Below, piece after piece: positions 1 through 6,537 of a stretch of 12,083 nt of DNA. The notes under the pieces were generated by a model. That model did not search any database and had not been told where the DNA came from. It was given only the letters and a program-made list of their open reading frames with translations. Position numbers and translations under genes: made by a program. This DNA comes from G039029935 sp039029935 (GTDB lineage: Bacteria > Chloroflexota > Anaerolineae > Caldilineales > Caldilineaceae): NCBI GenBank assembly GCA_039029935.1, contig JBCCFC010000274.1:1-12083 (forward strand). The letters are read 5' to 3'. Within the stretch, counting starts at the first letter, position 1. Every line of letters begins with the position of its first letter.

Positions 1-134
1 CAAGTTTTGACGAGTTTCGTCTGGCTATTTCCTCTTTTCTTGATGAGGCTCCTACTAAACATAAATCTGAGCTTGATTCCCTTCTTGCCTTGAACTTCCA
101 GTCTTTCGAGAAAGTCCATTTTCTACCCGTTTAA
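1..134 (+). CDS. C-terminal end of a transposase, probably IS630-like (5' part outside window)
   Basis: The plus-strand frame is open from the left edge to TAA at 132-134 and encodes 43 residues. The stretch 'ELDSLLALNFQSFEKVHF' near the end resembles the C-terminal tail of IS630-family DDE transposases, where a basic/acidic stretch leads into '[ST]LLxLxFQ[ST]Fxx'. The catalytic DDE residues would lie outside the window, so activity cannot be judged. Its stop overlaps the stop of the convergent gene at 131-1198, so the right end of the element must fall near or inside the 3' end of that gene. I could not identify a terminal inverted repeat because the other end is not visible. The family call is from memory of the tail motif and is tentative. 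Confidence 0.55.
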   Translation, partial: SFDEFRLAISSFLDEAPTKHKSELDSLLALNFQSFEKVHFLPV

Positions 135-1198
135 AGTATAAAGCGCATTGGAAGCGTATCACTCCACAATGTTGTTGCATAGACACCATTGCCGCTCGGG
201 TTGCCGCTGATGCCTTGCCCTGTCCAGATACCAACTTCGTTCCATGTCGCTCCATTGCGTAACGCTTGGATTGTATATTGGTTTTGTGTAACCAACGTGG
301 CAGTCCCCGTGTTGCTCTTTTTGACTGTGTTCTGCGCATTGGCGTAGACAAACTCAACCTGATAGGTGTGGGCAGCATTGTCAAGAAGTAACCCCGCACC
401 ATGCGGATTCAAATCAACCTTATCCTTATCATCCCCTCGATAGAATGAAAATGGCCCCCATGTGCGCACCCCATCGACTGTCACCCAATAGTAGCCGTCA
501 CTGATAAAATCACCACCGCTACAGGTTGTCATCACCAAGTCCATGCGTGGATACCGAGAGTCGGGTGCAAGGCTCATGCGCATCTCATTGTTTGGTCCGC
601 ACCCTTCGCTTGCTGCGGCATTATAGCGATAGGTTGGTGAAAGACCATCTCGCCATGCTCGTACCACACCCGTCAAGAGCGCATTGCTCTGGCCGTTGGG
701 CAACATGCGCACTTGGAATGTACTCACTTGGTCATATTCGGATGGATAGGCACGCACCCCAAAACGAATCTCAGAGTCATTTGCCGCATATGGCGTCGGT
801 CCTTGAATAGCGATTCCATCACGCAAGACCCAGTAGTTGCCACTGTGACCAAATGACCCCCAGACGCATCTACGCACTTTGCCTTCTAGTGATTCGATAC
901 CACTGGAGTCAACAAAAGTAAAACTGAGTGCCATTTCTTTATCCGTGCCACAATGGTTGTTGAGAAAGGGGTCAAAGCGGATGGTGGTATCGGTAGATAT
1001 TTCGTCCAGTTGTGCGAGAACTGCGTTTTGTGCTGCCGCTTCTTGAGTTGCCCCTGCCATCTCAGTCTGTGCATGTGCTGATGTTGATAGCGTTGGGAAC
1101 CCTAAAAGAGAGAAAAAGCTAGCAAATAAACAATACATCAATACCTTTTTGGTTTGCGTTGAAATTAGTGAACTGTCGCTGACTTGGATAAAGCGCAT
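131..1198 (-). CDS. Secreted protein with two tandem Cys-containing modules, function unknown
   Basis: 355 residues. The N-terminus has basic residues, a hydrophobic core (about 19-35) and 'TSAHAQ', which reads as a Sec signal peptide cleaved after Ala43. Two modules follow that align with each other: residues 83-170 and 200-286. Each begins with C-G-x(3)-E-M, has a second Cys about 27 residues on (C111, C226), then a G-[NY]-Y-W-V-x(2)-D-G-[IV]-x(3)-G-P motif (residues 120-134 and 235-249), and ends in a beta-rich stretch. The paired Cys in each module suggest a disulfide. The last 50 residues are unique. AAAGGAG lies 11 bases upstream of the ATG. Its stop overlaps that of the convergent transposase fragment, so the extreme C-terminus may have been replaced by the element's end. 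No family is recognised. It lacks the domain shared by the five genes upstream and is probably a separate cargo of the same secreted locus. Confidence 0.85.
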   Translation of the reverse strand: MRFIQVSDSSLISTQTKKVLMYCLFASFFSLLGFPTLSTSAHAQTEMAGATQEAAAQNAVLAQLDEISTDTTIRFDPFLNNHCGTDKEMALSFTFVDSSGIESLEGKVRRCVWGSFGHSGNYWVLRDGIAIQGPTPYAANDSEIRFGVRAYPSEYDQVSTFQVRMLPNGQSNALLTGVVRAWRDGLSPTYRYNAAASEGCGPNNEMRMSLAPDSRYPRMDLVMTTCSGGDFISDGYYWVTVDGVRTWGPFSFYRGDDKDKVDLNPHGAGLLLDNAAHTYQVEFVYANAQNTVKKSNTGTATLVTQNQYTIQALRNGATWNEVGIWTGQGISGNPSGNGVYATTLWSDTLPMRFIL

Positions 1199-1354
1199 AT
1201 AATCATCATCTCCTTTCTATCGTAAATTGCTTTGTTACTACTGGAATGTGAATTAAACAGGCTGTGGATTTGAGCAAGACGCATGCGTTATACGAACTGA
1301 GCCTGCTCAAATTAAACAGTTTTCACGCTATAACAGCACTACGCTGATAGAAAC

Positions 1355-2290
1355 CTATGGAAGAATAAGCACACGCAATGTGCCACCATAGACTGCCGAG
1401 TTACTATCTGTACCATCACACCACACTCTGGCTTCAACTGAGTGGTTCCCTGGTGCTAATGTCATATTGACGCCATTGGAGAGACTACAGTATGGTGTAC
1501 CAGTATTGCTCAGTGCATCATTTCGACAGCCTGATAGATCTGCATGACCAGACTCGAGCTTTGTCCGCGTCCCATCAATAAAGATATTGCTATGTATCGC
1601 TTGATTTGGCCCCATATTTTTTCCCAGACCGTCAAAATCAACCCAGATTGTTTTATCTTCAGCGAGGGCAAAATCAATCGAAAGCCCTGGTATCGCAACC
1701 CATGCTGCATCATCCTCTGTCGTGCCATGACAGCTTGATATATCCCAAAATGCCTGTGTCGTCGTTGCTGCATAGTGTTCTAATGCACCTGATCCTAATT
1801 TGTCACGCGTAATACTTCCGTCGGGCACAGTTAACGCCTGCACAGTAAATGGCATACTACCCAACTGTACGCGAGGCGACATCTCATCATCCGTCCCAAT
1901 AGTAACACCAAGGAACAGATTGCTATTTGTTGTAATCACACTCTGGTCAATCGGTATCAGGTTTCCCAACATTACGTTGAACAACCCGTCGCTTACCTGT
2001 ACACTGTTTGCACCTGTCCATTGCTCTGACCAGAGAGCCTCACCACCAGTAGCTGTGGCATAAAGCCGAAAGCCCATGTTTACAGTGTCAGTTAGTGGAT
2101 TGCCTGTGCTATCCACCAATCGTCCTTGATAAGGAATTGTTGATGTTGAGTTTATGGCGGTATTTTGCAGATTCAACTCGATGGCTCCCGCGCTTTGTGC
2201 ATAGAGCACTGCCCCGATAACAAGCCCAATGACACACAGCATGAATTGAACAGCCGACACTTTTGTTTCCATTTGTTGTTTCGATTCCAA
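1355..2290 (-). CDS. Exported constant-domain protein with type A C-terminal domain (copy A2)
   Basis: 311 residues from a TTG at 2290; an ATG seven codons in (2272) is an alternative, and neither has a strong Shine-Dalgarno. The frame begins 5 bases after the stop of the upstream paralogue, which suggests translational coupling. A hydrophobic segment (about 14-35, ending 'AQSAGA') is a signal peptide or anchor. The constant domain runs about 52-165 ('IPYQGRL', 'SDGLFNVMLG', 'DDEMSPRVQLGSMP', then one 'DGSITRDKL' repeat). The type A domain (about 171-311) has four Cys (187, 255, 268, 291), 'ADLSGCRN', 'WCDG' and the end 'YGGTLRVLILP', all matched in the gene at 5557-6537. Its N-terminal part is closer to the type C gene ('LYAQSxGAI', 'TSTIPYQGRL', 'GNPL') than to the other type A gene, so it looks mosaic. 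Function is unknown; a surface or secreted fibre-like role is an inference. Confidence 0.85.
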   Translation of the reverse strand: MESKQQMETKVSAVQFMLCVIGLVIGAVLYAQSAGAIELNLQNTAINSTSTIPYQGRLVDSTGNPLTDTVNMGFRLYATATGGEALWSEQWTGANSVQVSDGLFNVMLGNLIPIDQSVITTNSNLFLGVTIGTDDEMSPRVQLGSMPFTVQALTVPDGSITRDKLGSGALEHYAATTTQAFWDISSCHGTTEDDAAWVAIPGLSIDFALAEDKTIWVDFDGLGKNMGPNQAIHSNIFIDGTRTKLESGHADLSGCRNDALSNTGTPYCSLSNGVNMTLAPGNHSVEARVWCDGTDSNSAVYGGTLRVLILP

Positions 2291-2295
2291 TGTGA

Positions 2296-3273
2296 TTATT
2301 GCTCACCCAACACGAGATAGTAGATGCATGTTTGGTGATGGTAATAGCCATGCACTGTCATGGTTCCAGAAGCATTCGAGTATCCGTATGTACGGATTGA
2401 GTGGTCTCCGGCAGATAAATTGAAAATCTTTTGTGCATCTACTTGATACCAGTGGTTATCTCCTCGACCGTAATAAGAGACAAGGGAAGGCCGTGAGTTG
2501 TCATCAAACCACAGCGAAATACCTGTATCACCATCATTTGTGACGCGGGCCAATCCGTAGATACCAACCAATACCTTACTTGGCTGATTCAGTGACAAAT
2601 CAAGCGATAAGTCAGAAATTTCTTGTTTGTCGTAGTCCCCACCAGGGAAATTGAGCGAGAGGTGTTCTGACTGACATGCCTCTGCATTCGACAGCGAAAG
2701 GTTGTCCGACTGTACAGCCCCACTATCTAGTTTCTCGTTAGTAATACTGCCATTGGGCACAGTTCGTGCTTGCACCGCAGTTGACACACTGCCAAGTTGC
2801 ACACGTGGCGTCATCTCCGAATCCGCACCCACTGTCACACCCAAGAACACGCTGTCATTGCCTGTAATTATGCTTGGGTCAATTGGCGTCAGGCTACCCA
2901 ACATCACATTGAACAGTCCGTCGCTGACCTGTACGGCATTTGCGTCTGCCCATTGTTCGGTCCAGTGAGACGACCCACCACTGGCCGTAGCGTAGAGCCG
3001 GAAACTCATATCAATCGTGTCGTTTAGCGGGTTGCCTGATGCATCGGTGAGTCGCCCTTGGTAGGGGATAGTGGAGGTTGTATTGGTCTGCACAGCGGAT
3101 ACACCGAGCGAGATAGCACCGACACTCTGTGCGTAGAGTAATGTCCCGATGGGTAGCCAAATTGTCAGCAGTGTGAACAGCACATTACCTTTGGACGGTA
3201 GCCAGTCATGCAGAGAAGGGCGGAATTTAGGCCAGTACACGTTACTGTTCGGTAGTTTTCGTTCAAATTGCAT
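2296..3273 (-). CDS. Exported constant-domain protein with type C C-terminal domain
   Basis: 325 residues. ATG at 3273 has GGAG 7 bases upstream. The N-terminus carries 'WLPSKGNVLFTLL' (24-36), entering a hydrophobic segment to about residue 53. The constant domain is about 68-182 ('IPYQGRLTDASGNPLND', 'VQVSDGLFNVMLGSLTPID', 'DSEMTPRVQLGSV'), followed by a 'NGSITNEKLDSGAV' repeat typical of fibre-shaft sequences. The C-terminal domain (about 195-325) resembles neither type A nor type B. It is beta-rich, contains 'SLWFDDNSRPSLVSYYGRGD', 'FNLSAGDHSIRTYGYSN' and two Cys (200, 316), and ends 'YLVLGEQ'. It may bind a ligand or form a jelly-roll, but I recognise no family. Its stop is 5 bases before the next gene's TTG. 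A 282-base gap with hairpins lies upstream. Confidence 0.87.
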   Translation of the reverse strand: MQFERKLPNSNVYWPKFRPSLHDWLPSKGNVLFTLLTIWLPIGTLLYAQSVGAISLGVSAVQTNTTSTIPYQGRLTDASGNPLNDTIDMSFRLYATASGGSSHWTEQWADANAVQVSDGLFNVMLGSLTPIDPSIITGNDSVFLGVTVGADSEMTPRVQLGSVSTAVQARTVPNGSITNEKLDSGAVQSDNLSLSNAEACQSEHLSLNFPGGDYDKQEISDLSLDLSLNQPSKVLVGIYGLARVTNDGDTGISLWFDDNSRPSLVSYYGRGDNHWYQVDAQKIFNLSAGDHSIRTYGYSNASGTMTVHGYYHHQTCIYYLVLGEQ

Positions 3274-3492
3274 AAATTTTCTCCATTCAAATTAATACTA
3301 ATACTTTGTCAATTAAATGATGATGGGTTGATCCGTAGGTCACGCCAGTAGCGTGACGGTCTATCAAAACCCGATTTTTCTCTTAAAAATTATGTGGTTG
3401 ACTATGATTGTCCGGTTACTAACCGGACCTACGAATGCTATCAAAACTTATTTGACAGCATACTCACGCTCAATAGCTGCACCACAACATCT
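3274..3492. other. Intergenic region between B2 (including its lost tail) and the type C gene
   Basis: 219 bases. It contains the double-hairpin element at 3334-3433, two copies of CTATCAAAAC (3361-3370 and 3438-3447) and the ribosome binding site GGAG of the type C gene. A third CTATCAAAAC overlaps the 3' end of the B1 gene (4549-4558). No gene is visible here. Confidence 0.55.
3334..3433. repeat. Double-hairpin element bounded by 8-bp inverted repeats (REP/MITE-like)
   Basis: CGTAGGTC at 3334-3341 and its reverse complement at 3426-3433 bound a roughly 100-base unit. Next to each end is a hairpin with a 7-bp stem and 5-base loop: GTCACGC-CAGTA-GCGTGAC (3339-3357) and GTCCGGT-TACTA-ACCGGAC (3410-3428). 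The second is a nearly perfect 19-base palindrome. Each hairpin is followed by CTATCAAAAC after a few bases. The paired design resembles REP or MITE-type dispersed elements. No mobilising enzyme is adjacent. Confidence 0.6.
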
Positions 3493-3558
3493 TTAAAATT
3501 CCAAGACCGCAATTTGACGATGCTTATGCCAATTGATATTGCTTGCATCTTTGAGTCA
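3493..3558 (-). other. Conserved 3' tail of the B2 gene lying beyond an in-frame TGA
   Basis: Reading on in the same frame past the TGA at 3556-3558 gives 20 codons and then TAA at 3493-3495. The predicted tail contains 'NWHKHRQIAVLEF'. The B1 paralogue (4552-5544) has exactly 20 residues after the matching Trp310, including 'TWSFSRQISVFEF'. Same length, same Trp, and the R-Q-I-x-V-x-E-F ending are directly visible. The simplest explanation is a recent TGG-to-TGA substitution or a sequencing error. Readthrough is possible but unsupported. Confidence 0.8.
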
Positions 3559-4476
3559 TGCCCGTGCGCGGAACTCGTAAGTCCCGGCAGGTAAATCAGT
3601 CACAAGCATCGAGCCAGAGCAACTCCAGTCTTTATGCAATCCATAGTAGTCACCATCAATGAGAAGGCGTCGAACTTGCTGACCATCTTGGTAAACATAG
3701 ATGCCGCAATGTCTTCCCGTTGCAATGTTTGTCTGATAGCGGGTGGACATTGTTAGCAATAGATTGCCGCCATTTGTTGTGACTGTGACACTGATTAATT
3801 CATCATCAGAATCGCCTTTGATGTCATGCCACCCATCCTCCAAATTTTCTTCGAGGATGCTTGCACAACTGTCATCACAAGTCTTTTCGGCAAGTAAGTG
3901 GAATGTTGCTGATGAATCTAATTTTTCTGCCGTCACCGCACCATCCGCCAGCTTCTCACTAGTAATGCTGCCATTGGGTACGGTCAACGCATGTACTGCC
4001 AACGGCACACTTCCAATCTGTACTCGCGGTGTCATCTCATCGTCCGTTGCCACAGTCACGCCCAAAAACAGGTTGTTGTTGTCGGTCATGACACTTGGGT
4101 CAATGAGACTCAAGCTACCCAGCATGACATTGAATAAGCCATCACTCACTTGCACAGCACTGGAACCTACCCATTGCTCCGTCCAGAGAGGTGCGCCGCC
4201 ACTAGCTGTGTTGTAAAGCTGGAAACTCATGTCTACAGTGTCTGTCAGTGGGTCGCCTGAAGCATCAGCAAGTCGTCCTTGGTAGGGGATGGTTTCTGTT
4301 GAGGTCGTTTGCACTGCGGGTGCGCCTAGCAATGTTGCGCCAGCATTCTGTGTCCATATCAAACAGCCGATTGCCAGTAGCGTGAACACGACGTTGCCTT
4401 TGCTCGGTAGCCAGCTATACAGCGACCAATCAAATTTAGGCCAATAAACATTGACTGTGTTTTTTTCAAGTTGCAT
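3556..4476 (-). CDS. Exported constant-domain protein with type B C-terminal domain (copy B2), apparently cut short by an in-frame TGA
   Basis: 306 residues from the ATG at 4476, chosen because AGGAGGT lies 5 bases upstream and the N-terminus then aligns with the type C paralogue ('NVYWPKF ... WLPSKGN'). The frame is open up to 4524. A hydrophobic segment follows at about 29-49. The constant domain is about 63-176 ('IPYQGRLADASGDPLTD', 'VQVSDGLFNVMLGSL', 'DDEMTPRVQIGSVPLAV') with two shaft repeats, 'NGSITSEKL' and 'DGAVTAEKL'. The type B domain starts at about 190, with Cys at 200, 204, 257 and 286, 'CGIYVYQDGQQV', 'DWSCS' and 'TDLPAGTYEF'. Compared with the gene at 4552-5544 it ends 21 residues early: TGA sits where that gene has TGG. 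The missing strand is readable beyond the stop. The protein may be non-functional or slightly truncated. Nucleotide identity to B1 in the constant region is roughly 85% by eye. Confidence 0.82.
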   Translation of the reverse strand: MQLEKNTVNVYWPKFDWSLYSWLPSKGNVVFTLLAIGCLIWTQNAGATLLGAPAVQTTSTETIPYQGRLADASGDPLTDTVDMSFQLYNTASGGAPLWTEQWVGSSAVQVSDGLFNVMLGSLSLIDPSVMTDNNNLFLGVTVATDDEMTPRVQIGSVPLAVHALTVPNGSITSEKLADGAVTAEKLDSSATFHLLAEKTCDDSCASILEENLEDGWHDIKGDSDDELISVTVTTNGGNLLLTMSTRYQTNIATGRHCGIYVYQDGQQVRRLLIDGDYYGLHKDWSCSGSMLVTDLPAGTYEFRARA

Positions 4477-4480
4477 CATT

Positions 4481-4487
4481 ACCTCCT
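4481..4487 (-). promoter_or_regulatory. Strong ribosome binding site that decides the B2 start
   Basis: AGGAGGT on the minus strand, followed by AATG ATG. It places the start at 4476 (spacing 5), or the adjacent ATG at 4479, rather than at the longer frame start at 4524. Confidence 0.75.
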
Positions 4488-4551
4488 GATGAAAATGAAC
4501 TTTGCCTGTTGATGATGGCGACACGTTTCTTCATCTGTGCCATGACGCCTA

Positions 4552-5544
4552 TCAAAACTCGAACACTGAAATTTGACGTGAAAAAGACCACGTTACATCG
4601 GCCATCGCACCGAGCCAAGCTTGCGCGCTGAATGTGTATGTTCCCGCAGGTAAGTCGGTAAAGAGATATGCACTAGAGCATGACCAGTCTGATGTTTCGA
4701 GCGCAAGGCCATCCGTATGAACACGTTGAACCAACTCGCCATCTCGATAAACATAGATGCCACACCATCTTAAGACAGGCAGAGAGCTTGAGTAACGAGC
4801 ATTCATTGTGACGAGGACTTTCCCACCGTTGGTGGTTGCTGTGACTTCAATTAAATCGTTAACATCCTGCCCCTTGACAGGGTGCCAGCTAACCAGGCTT
4901 GGTTCATCCACATTTCCACACTGGTGACAACTCTTCTCACCCAACAGCCGGAACGTACTTTCAGCGTCTAATTTGTCCGCCGTCACCGCACCATCTGCTA
5001 ACTTTTCACTAGTAATACTGCCATTCGGTACGGTCAACGCCTGCACTGCCAACGGGACACTGCCAATCTGCACCCGCGGTGTCATCTCATTGTCCGTCGC
5101 CACAGTCACGCCCAGAAACAGACTACTGTTGTCGGTCATCACACTTGTGTCAATGGGGTTCAAACTGCCCAACATGACATTGAATAAGCCATCACTCACT
5201 TGCACGGCACTGGAACCTACCCATTGCTCTGTCCAGAGAGGTGCGCCACCATTGGCTGTGTTGTAAAGCCGGAAGCTCATGTCTATCGTATCTGTCAGTG
5301 GGTCGCCCGCTGTATTTGCAAGCCGCCCTTGATAAGGAATCGTATTTATGGATGTTACGGGTTGGGCATTGGGGGCAGCAATAAGTTCAAGCATTCCGCT
5401 GTGTAGTCCCCAGACCAGACCCGCAACAAGCATGAGCGAAAAAAGCATATTGCCCACGTTTGGTCGCCATCGTGCTGCTTGCAGTTTCTTAGAAATATTG
5501 GAAATTTGTAAGTATACTTGGTTATCTACTTTGTTTGGCTGCAT
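4552..5544 (-). CDS. Exported constant-domain protein with type B C-terminal domain (copy B1)
   Basis: 330 residues. ATG at 5544 follows a G-rich GGGGGTGA and lies 12 bases after the stop of the upstream paralogue. The long n-region has 'WRPNVGNMLFSLM' (26-38), a variant of the WLPSKGN motif of the other copies, then a hydrophobic segment (about 33-57). The constant domain is about 69-182, with shaft repeats 'NGSITSEKL' and 'DGAVTADKL' (174-192). The type B domain (about 197-330) has Cys at 206, 209, 261 and 289, 'CGIYVYRDGELV', 'DWSCSSAYLFTDLPAGTY' and the ending 'SFSRQISVFEF'. This fold, with beta strands around 'CGIYVYxDG' and 'DLPAGTY', resembles small ligand-binding or collagen-tail-like beta sandwiches, but that is a guess. 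It is the apparently intact reference for the truncated B2 copy. Its TGA stop is followed directly by TAG. Confidence 0.87.
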   Translation of the reverse strand: MQPNKVDNQVYLQISNISKKLQAARWRPNVGNMLFSLMLVAGLVWGLHSGMLELIAAPNAQPVTSINTIPYQGRLANTAGDPLTDTIDMSFRLYNTANGGAPLWTEQWVGSSAVQVSDGLFNVMLGSLNPIDTSVMTDNSSLFLGVTVATDNEMTPRVQIGSVPLAVQALTVPNGSITSEKLADGAVTADKLDAESTFRLLGEKSCHQCGNVDEPSLVSWHPVKGQDVNDLIEVTATTNGGKVLVTMNARYSSSLPVLRWCGIYVYRDGELVQRVHTDGLALETSDWSCSSAYLFTDLPAGTYTFSAQAWLGAMADVTWSFSRQISVFEF

Positions 5545-5556
5545 AAATCACCCCCG

Positions 5557-6537
5557 TTATGGCAAAATTAAACCACGAAGTGTGCCACCATAGATGATGG
5601 CATTACCGTCGCTTCCGTCACACCACGCTCTGGCCTCGATGGTATGTGTGCCTGGCTCGAGTGTTGTACTCATGACATTGGAAAAACTACACCATGCATC
5701 GCCCCCTGTATCCGTGTCACTGTTGCGACAACCCGATAGGTCTGCTTTGCCAGAGGCCAATTTGGTATGGGTTCCATCCACAAAAATATTGGCATAGACT
5801 GCTTGGTTTAGCCCTATGTTCGTACCCAACCCTGAAAAATCAAGCCATACCGTTTTGGGGGCATCTAAGGTAATATCAAAGGTCAAACCAGGGATGGGTG
5901 TCCAAGCGGCATCAGCCTCGCCGCTTCCCAGATTGCATTCAGGGATAGGCCAATATTGGTGTGTTGTGGATGCAGAGAAATGCTCAAACAGATTGGGGGA
6001 CAGTTTCTCGCGTGTAATACTTGCATCCGGCACAGTCAACGCTTGCATGGCAAATGGCACACTGCCCAACTGCACACGTGGCGTCATCTCGTTGTCTGCC
6101 CCAACTGTCACACCGAGAAACAGATTGCTGTTGCCAGCCATCATACTGCTGTCGATTGGTGTCAAACTGCCCAGCATCACGTTGAACAAGCCGTCATTGA
6201 CCTGTATGCTGTTGTCACCTGCCCATTGCTCTGTCCACAGCGGTGAACCACCTATATCGGTTGCATAAAGTCGGAATGACATCTCAACTGTATCCGTCAA
6301 TGGATCGCCCGATGTGTCGGCCAAGCGACCCTGATAGGCGATGGTTTCGATTGCGTTGATCTGCTGTAGATAAGGTGTCGCCAACAAGCGCAACCCACTT
6401 GCATTCTGTAGCAACAGAAGACCACCCATAACCAGTATTGTGAAGAGCATATTTCCTTTGCTGGGTAGCCAATCACGAAAGACGTGTAAATTTGCTTTTA
6501 GTTGTTTCAACTCTATAATACTCCTTTGGACTTTCAT
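5557..6537 (-). CDS. Exported constant-domain protein with type A C-terminal domain (copy A1), first gene of the array
   Basis: 326 residues from the ATG at 6537. That ATG has no Shine-Dalgarno, whereas AAAGGAG lies inside the frame, 10 bases before a TTG at 6510, so a nine-residue shorter protein is plausible. 'DWLPSKGNMLFTIL' (22-35) leads into a hydrophobic segment (about 30-48). The constant domain is about 66-178 ('IAYQGRLADTSGDPLTD', 'VNDGLFNVMLGSLTPID', 'DNEMTPRVQLGSVP', 'DASITREKL'). The type A domain (about 184-326) has Cys at 201, 270, 283 and 306, 'GTHTKLASGKADLSGCRN', 'EARAWCDGSDGN' and 'YGGTLRGLILP', all shared with the distant gene at 1355-2290. The domain function is unknown; the conserved Cys suit an extracellular disulfide-stabilised fold. 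It follows the B-box membrane protein gene by 152 bases, where I see no convincing promoter. Confidence 0.87.
   Translation of the reverse strand: MKVQRSIIELKQLKANLHVFRDWLPSKGNMLFTILVMGGLLLLQNASGLRLLATPYLQQINAIETIAYQGRLADTSGDPLTDTVEMSFRLYATDIGGSPLWTEQWAGDNSIQVNDGLFNVMLGSLTPIDSSMMAGNSNLFLGVTVGADNEMTPRVQLGSVPFAMQALTVPDASITREKLSPNLFEHFSASTTHQYWPIPECNLGSGEADAAWTPIPGLTFDITLDAPKTVWLDFSGLGTNIGLNQAVYANIFVDGTHTKLASGKADLSGCRNSDTDTGGDAWCSFSNVMSTTLEPGTHTIEARAWCDGSDGNAIIYGGTLRGLILP
6521..6527 (-). promoter_or_regulatory. Internal ribosome binding site suggesting a TTG start for the A1 gene
   Basis: AAAGGAG on the minus strand falls inside codons 4-6 of the longest A1 frame and lies 10 bases before a TTG at 6510. 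The ATG at 6537 has only an A-rich run upstream. It supports, without proving, the shorter start. Confidence 0.45.

Noticed and set aside
138..1198. Direct repeat ATAAAGCGCAT at both ends of the secreted-protein gene (138-148 and 1188-1198), as if a cassette
   Set aside because: 11-base matches are expected by chance many times in 12 kb; the placement is curious but not supported by anything else.
1251..1319. Inverted repeat ATTTGAGCA/TGCTCAAAT (1268-1276, 1304-1312) and direct AATTAAACAG copies upstream of the 131-1198 gene, as a terminator or operator
   Set aside because: 9-10 base matches with a 27-base loop and no T run are near chance level.
3307..3312. TTGACA on the minus strand as the -35 box of the type C gene
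   Set aside because: A -10 box at 16-18 bases would fall on the ribosome binding site, leaving no room for a leader, and no good -10 is there.
3556..3558. UGA reassigned to Trp
   Set aside because: All Trp codons in the other genes are TGG and only one TGA interrupts a homologous frame. A reassigned code would show many. A point mutation is simpler.
1800..6268. Plus-strand open frames recurring opposite each array gene (1800-2063, 2702-2968, 3743-4216, 4973-5266, 5816-6268) with similar translations
   Set aside because: They are the antisense of the conserved constant domain, so they resemble each other because the coding strand does. No ribosome binding sites or independent protein features were seen.
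1355..6537. Phage tail-fibre cluster or diversity-generating retroelement target
   Set aside because: The shaft-like repeats recall tail fibres, but the proteins have export segments, there are no other phage genes, and no reverse transcriptase or template repeat is present.
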